Positions 39,572-49,056 of a stretch of DNA of 64,000 nucleotides are shown here, one piece after another. Source of the stretch: Lingula anatina (lineage: Eukaryota; Brachiopoda; Lingulata; Lingulida; Lingulidae). Where the stretch lies: positions 291,537-355,536 of the forward strand of contig NW_019775450.1 in assembly GCF_001039355.2 (NCBI RefSeq). Reading direction: 5' to 3'. The first letter of the stretch is position 1. Each line of letters begins with the position of its first letter. The position numbers and the translations under genes are program-made. The notes below the pieces were generated by a model. That model was not told the origin of the DNA and did not search any database. It saw only the letters and a list, made by a program, of their open reading frames with translations.

Positions 39572-39644
39572 AGCCAGACCAGGAATCGAACCCGGGACCC
39601 CTCGCTTACAGGGCGAGTGCTCTTACCTACAGAGCTACCCGGCC
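39572..39644 (-). tRNA. tRNA-Thr(TGT)-like sequence, probably a SINE head
   Basis: The minus strand folds as a cloverleaf: acceptor GGCCGGG/TCTGGCT (four Watson-Crick pairs, three G-T), D arm GCTC/GAGC, anticodon arm CTCGC-CCTGTAA-GCGAG with anticodon TGT, and T arm CCGGG-TTCGATT-CCTGG. The A and B boxes (TAGCTCTGTAGG, GGTTCGATTCC) are intact. Multiple wobble pairs in the acceptor stem and the position next to a gap favour a tRNA-derived SINE over a working tRNA gene. Confidence 0.6.
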
Positions 39645-39664
39645 GGTTCTACCTGCCCCTGGCA

Positions 39665-39927
39665 NNNNNNNNNNNNNNNNNNNNNNNNNNNNNNNNNNNN
39701 NNNNNNNNNNNNNNNNNNNNNNNNNNNNNNNNNNNNNNNNNNNNNNNNNNNNNNNNNNNNNNNNNNNNNNNNNNNNNNNNNNNNNNNNNNNNNNNNNNNN
39801 NNNNNNNNNNNNNNNNNNNNNNNNNNNNNNNNNNNNNNNNNNNNNNNNNNNNNNNNNNNNNNNNNNNNNNNNNNNNNNNNNNNNNNNNNNNNNNNNNNNN
39901 NNNNNNNNNNNNNNNNNNNNNNNNNNN
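39665..39927. other. Assembly gap (263 N)
   Basis: Unknown bases. The right side resumes in a long C run (about 39931-39950). Both SINE-like and poly-C edges are typical places for an assembly to break. Confidence 1.
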
Positions 39928-39950
39928 CAAACCCCCCCCCCCCCCCCCCC

Positions 39951-40140
39951 TTCACATTTATCTACTTCTATTCCAGACTGGTATCATATTTATAAAAATA
40001 ATTCTGGTTGGGAGTTCAACCCCTTCTTTTTAATCCACATCTATTCAAGCCTGGTATGATATTTATAAAAAATAACTCTGGCTTAAGAGTTTAATCCCCT
40101 TCACTTTCATCCACTTGTCTTCCAGACTGATATGGTGTAG
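39951..40140 (+). repeat. Three degenerate copies of the acceptor region before ERCC5 exon 1
   Basis: A ~75-bp unit (ttcacatttatctacttctattccagactggtat...) occurs three times. Copies 1 and 3 end in an acceptor-like tattccag/cttccag followed by actggta or actgata; copy 2 has attcaag. The third runs into the ERCC5 start exon. Confidence 0.8.
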
Positions 40141-40165
40141 TATACAATATCAACAGTGTTCTGGT

Positions 40166-43100
40166 ATGGGAGTGCAAGGCCTGTGGCAGTTACTACAGAC
40201 TGCAGGGAGACCTGTGACACTAGAGTCTCTGGAGGGACAGGTCCTAGCAGTGGGTATCCTTGAAAATTAACACAGGGATATATGGTGATACTTTAAGTTA
40301 TAAAACTTTGCATAGGTTAATTAACTGATATCTCATTTATGATTGTGAACAAACAGAAATTTTGAAAGTTGTTCAGTATTTGGTATACATGAGAACGTTG
40401 ATCCTGAATATCTAAAGCAGATGTCATTTTTGTACTTATTTATATTCTTTTCTGCACATTTTGTTTTATCTGTAATTTAATTAATGAATGTATTGATAGA
40501 TTTATCTTCTGCAGCAGTATGACCAGACTACCCAATTTTTTATTTTAAATCCACAAGTCCTAACAACAACAACAACATCAATAATAATAATAATAATAAT
40601 AATAGATATTAAACATGTTCCATAGGCTAAGTAATAAAGTTAAAGTAACAATTATCATGATCATTATGATAATTGTATAAAAAGCAATAGTAGCAGTACC
40701 ATTAGGTGCCTTGACTGCAGTCCACAGATGTGAGTATTTGGTTAAACCAGAGTGTGAAGGGGATGAGGGACAAACATGGCAGTCCTCTCCCTAACGCCCA
40801 CCTCATCACGCTCTTCAACAGGATCTGTAAGCTGCTCTACTACAGGATAAAGCCTGTCTTTGTGTTTGATGGGGGTGTGCCTGCCCTGAAGAAGCAAACC
40901 CTGGTAAGTGATATATATATATGAATTCTGAAATTTATCCTGAATGGTAAAAAAGTGAAATAAATAAAAGCCTATTCAGCCATTGTATATTATGTAATTT
41001 GAAATACATAAAACAGAAGTGCCACTTATCTTATGAGTTGAAGTAACTGTCAGATTTATATTTTCTTTATAGAATGTGACCTTTAAATGACATGACTTGA
41101 GATGTTTGAAATATTAAAAATTGAAAAAAAAAAAAAAATCAAAATTTTATCCCCAGGCTGCCAGGAGACAAAGAAAAGAACAGGCAGAAAAAGAAACTGG
41201 GAAAACATCACAAAAAATCCTCACAAATTTCCTGAAGAGACAAGCAGTTCAGGCAGCTATAGGGAAGGGAGGAGAGAAAGCCACTGTGCCAGAAATCCCT
41301 GCTAAGCCTTCCACTTCAAAAGAAGCTGACATGTACCAATTGCCACCTTTACCTGAACAAGACAGGTAGATTTTTATGGACCCATCAAGCAAAATTGGCC
41401 CAATACTAATTTCAAGTTAATTTTCTCAGGCTAAATAATGTGTGTGAAGTGAATTTTTGCTGATTTAACATAATATTGTTACATTTAGTGATATATTACC
41501 CCCCATGTTTTTTACATTATTTTGACATGTGTTTTAGTTCAGAAGCAGTAGAAGAAGAAGAACCTGATCCATGGGAAGAAAGGATGCTTCAGAGGGACAT
41601 AATAATGGTGAGTGCCTACCTCTGAGGCCGTATTCACAACTAAAGTTGATCCATGAACTAACTGATCCAAGGACCAAATATGGCTGACACACTTGAAAGT
41701 AGTCGCATAATCCCCTTATAGGCAGTAAATAGATTCCCCGTGAATATTGAGAGGTAACCTTTGAAGCGAGTCTGCCATATTTGATTCCTGGATCCACAGA
41801 TCAACTTTGGTTGTAAATGAGTAACAAAATAAAGATGATCAGTGCCTTCCTTTATAAATTTGAAGTCTTGTTTCTGTTAAGTTCAGGCTATATTGTTAAT
41901 AGCAGTTGTGAAATCTGCTGGATTGAAGATCAGTTATCATCTGCATTTTTTAATTAATATTCATCATTACAGAGTGAATATCAAGACTTTGGTAATGTTG
42001 ACATTGACAGTGAGGAGTTCAGAAGTTTTCCTCCTGAAGTCCAACACGAGATACTGACAGAGATTAAAGAGACTAAGAAAAGAGTGGGTTGGTCACAGTT
42101 TGATGAATTACCACAGGTAAGTAGTGGAAGTCTGTGAAAAAAAGTTTTTAGTCTGTTTCCCTAAAGAGGCCCACAGTTTGATGAACTATTAAAAGTTTTT
42201 GAAAAGTTTCTCATTCCGATTCTGAGTTCTCATAACAATATTATATTATTGTAAGTGTCCTGATTGTACCTGGAAAGTAATATCAGTTTGTATTATTATA
42301 AATTGTAAATTTTGTTATGTCTCTGTCTAATTATTTAGATGCTTGTAGTCACATTCCATGGCAGTCAGACATCAGAAAATGTCAGATTGACATCGGAATA
42401 TATCTGTATCTCACAAATGTAATTAGTTTCTGACAGAAGAAAATTTGTGATATATCGTCAACAATCAGATGAACTTATTTCAACTTTGTACAGTGTCAAC
42501 CATACATTTCTCTTTTTGCATAACGCTTAGGACTCTGATCAGTTCTCTGGCTTCCAAATCGCTAAAATTGTCCGTCAGAACAAGCTGTCACAACGCATCG
42601 AAGATGTCCGCAAAGAAATGAACCATCAGGCACTGGGCAGTATGGGTCCCAGCCTGACCCAAGGTCACCCTGTGACCCAAATCACCTCACATCGCATTGT
42701 ATCCGAGGACACGTCTCATGCCATTCTCATTAAAGGATTATCAAATCAGAAACCATCTGCTGAGACTGCTGGGACTTCTTCTTCCAATATGGCGGATGTT
42801 TACAGTGTCGATGACTTTGGTACTCTATCAGATGAGTCCGATTTCGAGGAAGAACCTTTAATGCTCCAGCTGAAAAAGAAAACTGAAATTTTGGGCAAAA
42901 CTGAGCAGAAAGTTTCACTGATTGATTTAACAAAGAAAGTAGAAACCAAAGAGGAGTGCATTGTGATTGATGATGAGGGAGACATGCCAATTCCTTATAA
43001 TACTGGCTCAGGGAGAAGGACTGCAGAAAAAAACTCTACAGTGGAAGCAATTCAGTCCTCTGCTTTGGTGGATCTCACATCAAGCACTTCTCTTTCAGAC

Positions 43101-44796
43101 AGCACACTTTCCAATAAAAACACCAGGAATAATGATCTTTTTCTGGACCAAAGTGAAGCAAATGAAACAGAATCTATCAGCATAAATGAACCAGTAAAAC
43201 AAAGTAACAATATGACAGTAGATAATAACCTATCAGAAAAACATGTGAAAGTTAAAGATGGAAAAGAACAATCTGAAAGGGAGATCATTGGGCCAGTTCA
43301 CAAAACCAGAAACGACTCTGTTGAGTCAGACTGTGTTGATTTAACTGTGAACAATAGTAATGCTGATGAAAATGGTGGTAATAGAATTTTGGAGAAACAT
43401 CATGAGGTGTCTACACGTGTGAAATCTACTTGTGATTCTGAGAAAAGAGTTACTGTTACAGCACAGGGAGAAGCAGTTTTTAGGACTGAAGAGGGAGGGT
43501 TTATTTTGGTTGATGAAGAAAAGGAAGACAAGAAAAGTAAAGGTGCTCATTTCCAAGATACCATAGTTCAGTCACAGACTGTATTCCCTGATCAATTAGT
43601 TAATGAATATGACAACAAAGGTGAAGCCTCAAAGACCTTGGCTCATAATTCAGAACTCAATCAAAAGGTCCAGTTTAAGGATCAGCCTGTCTTGGATAAC
43701 ACCCCTGGTGCCAGTTTCACTGGTCCCAGTACTGGGACAAGGACTGTGCCAAATTCAACAATAAATGCCACAGAGTCTGGAAAATCAATAAATGGCGTCT
43801 CCTCTGAAGTGATTACAGAAGCCTCTGAAGATAATGACACCTCTGCTGATGCCAAATTTAAAACTGAAAAGAAAAGAAAACATGATAATGGCGATGGTGA
43901 TGCTCCCATTTCAAGCATGCCAGAAAAGAAGATGAAAGTTGAAAGCTGTCTGTCAGGTACAGTGGAATTACATACCTGGGTTTACTAGCACTATAAATTT
44001 TACCCATATGCTGAACATTTTCCGATTTTTCATGAGCAAAGGTATATTGGTGAAAAAAGATAAATTGTTAATTTTGAGGTGTTTATGAATTCCAAGAGAC
44101 TTTTAAATGTGCCTTCAGTGCAAGATTGAAATGTTGATGCACATGAGCTATATCCGTTTTATTTTAATGAACTGATTTTTATTTTGTTTTTATTCAAAGA
44201 TGACAAGATAGATACAATAGCAATAACAATTGACCCCAGTGCAGCGCCCCCTGGTGAGGATGACCTGTTTCCTGCGAGTATATTTACAGCAGTAAAGACA
44301 CCAGCACCAACATTTCAATCAACTGAAAGGGAAGTAGAAGACTGGAAAATAAGGGAAGAGCACTTAGATAGGGTGAATGCAAATCGGGCCTCTCAATTTT
44401 CGCAGGTATTGGTAAAGGCAGTTAAAAGGAAAAAAACTGGAGCTAAGCATTAGTCCATATTTTTAGAGCAAGAAAAGGACTGGAATATGTTTATAATGTA
44501 TTATATAAGAAATCATTATATTGGCATGATATATATCGGTGCTTTTATAATGCAAATACTGAGTTTTACTCATAATAAAAATGATAACAATTTTAGGTAT
44601 TATTATTATAATTATTTTATTATTTTTTTATTAATGGATAGGCTGAGTTGGAAGATTTGGACCAAGAGCTTATATTTGAAGAGAGAAATCTGAGGAAGAC
44701 CAAAGGACAGCAGGAGAGACTGGCAGCCACAGTGACAGAGAAGATGCAGGCAGAGGCACAGGTGATTGTTGGCTACTTAGATGATCACTAGTGTGC

Positions 44797-44838
<42 letters not shown>

Positions 44839-47800
44839 TCTTGAAAGATAAGAGGAAAAGCAAGAGAGATTGGCAGCACATGAATACATAGAAGTAGTTG
44901 TGTTAGTTGCTTGGTGGAATAGGAAATTAATTCTCAAAACAAAGTTAAACTTTTCTGAATCAAGTTTCAATGCACCATGAGCAAAATTGGGAGCCAGCAA
45001 TTAACAGAAATGCCATGACTGAAATTTAGAATTTTCTACAAATACAGAATTATTTCCCCAAGTACTAACTTCATTTCTATTGTCATTTATTTGGTATATA
45101 TTTTATTACAGGAACTGCTTCAGCTATTCGGGATCCCCTATGTAGTAAGAACTGTGGAGGCAGAAATGACGTAACTGAAATTTAAATGTTCCATGAATAC
45201 AGAGTTATTTTCCACATAACTTTACTCTTTAATTATATTAATTTAGTAATTGTTTTATTACAGGAACTCCTTCAGCTATTCGGGATCCCCTATGTAGTAA
45301 GCCCCATGGAGGCCGAAGCCCAGTGCGCCCAGCTTGACCAGCTAAACTTGACCAGCGGGTCCATCACGGACGACAGTGACATCTGGCTGTTTGGTGGACG
45401 CAGTGTCTACAAGAACTTCTTCAACCAGAACAAGCATGTTGAGAGATATAAGATTGAGGATATAGAAAAACATGTTGGTAAGACTTATACGGGGTGTGAA
45501 AGAACCTTATGCTAGAACAAAAGGACAAAAAAAGAATTAAGATGATAATAAGGGGTGTCTTATGAAGTTTTATTTATAATTTATGTTTTTAAAATAATTA
45601 TAGATGCTCTATAAACATTGTATTCAACTAAACTTGAGGATAAATTTGAATTTGATTTTTAAAGGAGTAAAGGATTTATAACATATTTCTAAGCCAATTC
45701 AGATTATATTACATTTACCACTTATGGCCCAGTCACAATGTCGGTGATCAGTCGGGGATTAGTTTTGGCCGGGGGTCGTCGTAGAAAATAAAGAATCCTT
45801 GAACAATCCAAGCAATAATCCTAATTAAAGTAGAGCAGTTACATTGTCTGAGATTTTTTCAAGGATTTTGACCCGGTTTTGTCGAAAAACTTGGGATTAG
45901 CCTCCGATCGCCTCTGATTGCATCGGAGGCAATCGGAGACGATATCTGCGAGCGTCTTTTCTTGTAATTTTTTTCCCCTTGGGTATATGTGGGGGAAAAG
46001 GAAAAGGAAAAGTCTCAGATTATTTGGAGGACGCCTCCGATTAATCGGAGAGCATCGTAGGTCATCGGAGATTATGTCTGGGATGCCCAAAATGGGTGAA
46101 AAATCTTGCGAGCAAACTTAAAATTTTAAGTTCAAAGTTGGGGACCGCGACAGGTGTGGCGATGTCTAAAAAATCTGCGACAACCTGCAGGCGTCCGGAG
46201 AGCACCTCTGACGGGTGCAAAATCGTGAGATCTGTCTCAAGATTTTGTTCAAATTTCCCGAGTAATACCCATCCCCGACGCATCGCAACTGATTTGTGAC
46301 TGGCCACTTAGCTGAAATACACCACAATAGAATGAACTTACTGAAATCTTTCACAATGATCTTAGGTCTGGATCGTAGGCGGTGTATCTGTGTGGCGCTG
46401 GTATGTGGCAGTGATTACACCGAAGGCCTACAGGGGGCAGGACCTGTCACTGCCATGGAGATCCTGAGTGAATTTCCTGGAGAAGATGTGGATGCTTTGG
46501 TTGCCTTCAGGTGATTGATTTTATGTAGATTTTATTATTCAGTGAATCAATCATCACACAGTCTCATTACCAAAGTTGGCCAAACTGAGGGCTTAAACTG
46601 AAGAAAACTAAGTATAGATAGTTTGTTATCTTTTCAAAAAGATAAATTAACAAATTCAACATAATAAATTAATGAAAAATCAATATAAATAAATGAGTGA
46701 GCAAGTAAATAAAAAATTTATAGATACACTAATGATATGAATAAGATTTGGAATAAAAATTATAAAAAAATTAAAAATCACGATGAGAAATATATTTGAT
46801 GGGAGTTGATTGGAAGCTGGTGTGTTTTTTCTAATTGAAACCCTCTTTTTAATTGTTTTGAAATGTTTAGGGAGTGGTGGCAGGCGGTACAAAATCGGCC
46901 AAAACCTTCAGCTGGTGAAAGTAAGACAAAAAGCAAGCTAAAGAAACTGCAAATTAGAGCAGGTAAAAGAAATATAGTTATACCTTATTGTTTCCTTCTT
47001 GAATTATATTGTTTGATGAGTCTGGGTAACTGATAGCTAAATTTTCTGCATACCAACCATACACGAATACCAATTACTGCACTTGTATACCAGCCATACT
47101 TGTATACCAGCCATACTTGTATACCAGCCGTACTTGTATACCAACCGTACTTGTATACCAACCGTACTTGTATACCAGCCATACTTGCAAACACATGCAT
47201 GCACATAAACAGGTAAACAGAGACACTGGCATCCATTCTCTCTCTCTCTCTCTCTCTCTCTCTACACACACTCACAGAGATAGGGCACTATTTCTAGCTC
47301 TATTTCTCTTTCATACACTCACACATGCACCTCTCTCACAAAAAAAGAAAAGAAAAACAGTGGCACATTTAAACAGGTATTTAGGTTCACTATCTCTGAT
47401 CAGAAAACATGTTTGTCAACCTCCAGGTTTCCCCAGTTCCACCGTGATCGAGGCTTACCTTCAGCCCACAGTAGAGGATTCCAGAGAACGCTTCAGTTGG
47501 GGACGACCTGACCTTGACCTACTTAGAGAATATCCTTTTGCTTCGATATGCAATAATGTTTTTAAATTAGTAATTATTGATAGCAAAAGGTGTTTTTATT
47601 TCTTTCTTTCTTTCTTTCTTTCAAATTGCCTGCTTACCTGGTAAAAATAATCAAATTTGTGAAAAATTTTTTTTACCAATATTGCCCTTGTGTGTAATTA
47701 GGTCATGTTTTTAGTCAAGTAAGGCCAACCGTACTTTCTCCTAATAGGACCCATCTTAGTAGACTGGCTGATAATGATTAGCTCACAGAAACCATCAATT

Positions 47801-49056
47801 CCAAGTTTTTTTTCTTTTTCTTTCTCTTGTTTAATCTGTCTATCATTGCTTTTGAGTGCAATAAAATTACTTTTCTTTGTTGGGTTAATCAGTATGAAAA
47901 TGAATATAAAATAAATAAAATAAGTATGGTATGTACTGCTGATATTTACAGCTGGACATAGGAGGATACTGTTTAATATGTTAAAATCTTTGACCGAGTG
48001 TGCCACATTTGGGTCCGAGAGGTGTGGCTGGACCAGAAAGAAGGTGGATGAAATGCTGCTCCCTGTGATGAAACAATTAAATAACACCACTGTGAGTAAA
48101 GACTCTCTACTGTTTTAAAACTTAATTGGTGTCATCACATTCACAAAAAAAATCTTCAAAGGTTTCATTTTCAAATTTATTTTATTAACTGAAAATTTGT
48201 TTATGGTTGAAAATGTCAGTAGTCTTAATTTTGATTGCACTCTTTTTACTAAGCTTTTATACCTTCATTTTACTTCATATTTTACAATTTAAAAAAAAAT
48301 TCTAGTTATATTTATTTCCTGACTGAATCTCTTAAAAAGTTCTCCTTCAAGCAGCTTTCTGATTAAATATGAATATCATGGTGCTTACAAAAATTATTTA
48401 AATTGAATTATGTTTTCATTCAGAGCCAAAACAGGCTGGATAAATACTTCACTGTGGATTTGTCTGAGAAGAGGACTGTAAAGAGCAAAAGATTAGCCAG
48501 GGCCATTGACTTGTTTCACAACCCCTCACAAGCAGACAAGGAAGATAAATCAGGCAAAAGCAATGGAAAGACCAAAGGCAAGAAGAAAATGAAGAATGAA
48601 AGTAGGTCAAGGTCTGAGAAAGGTCAAAGAACTTCTACAGGTCAGAGTTCTAAATCTAAGGGAGTGAAAGAATCCCCAGAACATGAACTTAATTTTTCAG
48701 AGCCGAGTTCGGAAGAGGATGAGGAGGACAAAGCAAAATTGACCGCAAAAAACAGAAAAATTGACAACAAACAAATTCAAGCCAAGGAAAAGGGACAGAA
48801 TGTGCAATCTACAAGCAGTGTCAAAGGTAGCAGTAGTAGTAGTACTGTATTACCTCAGAAAAAGTCCAAAGGTAAAAGTGACAGTATGACGAAAAGTAAG
48901 AAAACATCCAATAAATCCTGCAAAAAGCAGACAAACAAAAGTCTTGTTCCATCACTGGAAAGGAGAACCGGCCCTTCTAGAACCTCTAAAGCTAAGGCCA
49001 CTGGAAGGATTGAATCTCTGCAGTTGTCAGAGTCTGATAGTTCTCAATCAGATTGA
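40166..49056 (+). CDS. ERCC5: ERCC5 / XPG structure-specific DNA endonuclease
   Basis: Fourteen coding exons: 40166-40253, 40728-40903, 41157-41365, 41538-41607, 41973-42116, 42531-43956, 44200-44405, 44642-44761, 45264-45477, 46366-46510, 46871-46962, 47427-47529, 48007-48091 and 48424-49056; 1236 aa (human 1186). The FEN1-family N region ([20 protein letters not shown]) has the metal-binding D30 and D77. A long acidic spacer, mostly in exon 6, follows. The I region starts near residue 814 with [20 protein letters not shown] and, in exon 10, CGSDYTEG. Exon 14 opens with a PCNA-binding PIP box (QNRLDKYF, ~1028-1035), then a basic/serine tail. XPG makes the 3' incision in nucleotide excision repair and stabilises TFIIH in the nucleus. 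Intron 12 is a U12-type AT-AC intron; exons 1, 8 and 9 have duplicated remnants nearby. Confidence 0.97.
41632..41819. mobile_element. Foldback MITE in ERCC5 intron 4
   Basis: Imperfect terminal inverted repeats of about 60-70 bp: left attcacaactaaagttgatc..., right ending gatcaactttggttgtaaat. Inner blocks caaatatggc / gccatatttg pair as well. It begins only 24 bp after the exon 4 donor. Related ends occur near 15990-16045 and 35745-35775. Confidence 0.75.
44799..44835. repeat. (GA)n microsatellite in ERCC5 intron 8
   Basis: About 18 GA units, 38 bp after the exon 8 donor and just before the exon 8 remnant. Confidence 0.9.
44838..44895 (+). pseudogene. Decayed duplicate of ERCC5 exon 8
   Basis: Sequence such as caagagagattggcagcaca...gaatacatagaag follows exon 8 (cagcaggagagactggcagccacagtgacagagaag in the parent) with scattered changes; roughly three quarters of bases match by eye. 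No splice sites remain. Confidence 0.6.
45112..45175 (+). pseudogene. Broken duplicate of the start of ERCC5 exon 9
   Basis: Preceded by ttttattacag, it reads [12 protein letters not shown] exactly as the true exon 9 (45264), then diverges (RTVEAEMT) and hits TAA in frame. The duplicated unit, about 154 bp, also covers about 90 bp of upstream intron (gaaattta at 45021 and 45177). A transcript using this acceptor would lose the catalytic I region. Confidence 0.85.
45725..46307. mobile_element. PIF/Harbinger-like MITE in ERCC5 intron 9
   Basis: A 583-bp element flanked by TTA direct repeats (45722-45724 and 46308-46310). Terminal repeats tggcccagtcacaa and (inverted) gtggccagtcacaa match at 11 of 14 positions. 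The interior is GC-richer with repeated tcggag/ctccga words. No transposase frame. Confidence 0.7.
47081..47182 (+). repeat. 17-bp minisatellite, six copies, in ERCC5 intron 11
   Basis: Unit acttgtataccagccat, six tandem copies with changes limited to two positions (agcc/aacc and cat/cgt). Followed by a (CT)n run at about 47238-47263. Confidence 0.9.
47530..48006 (+). other. U12-type AT-AC intron (ERCC5 intron 12)
   Basis: The intron begins ATATCCTTTT, the minor-spliceosome 5' site, and ends CCAC. A branch-like atctttgac sits at 47987-47995 with its adenosine about 12 nt before the AC. Joining GA to A across it gives [12 protein letters not shown], which matches the human REFCQRYFGW segment without gaps; no GT-AG choice does. 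Confidence 0.92.

Noticed and set aside
39552-40059. Open frames across the N gap
   Set aside because: They exist only because Ns contain no stops.
46985-47644. Open frames across 47.0-47.6 kb
   Set aside because: Come from the 17-bp minisatellite and CT run; only 47427-47529 is supported as an ERCC5 exon.
47530-48006. A GT-AG alternative for ERCC5 intron 12
   Set aside because: No GT donor near 47529 keeps the conserved REF-GW alignment; the AT-AC ends do so exactly.
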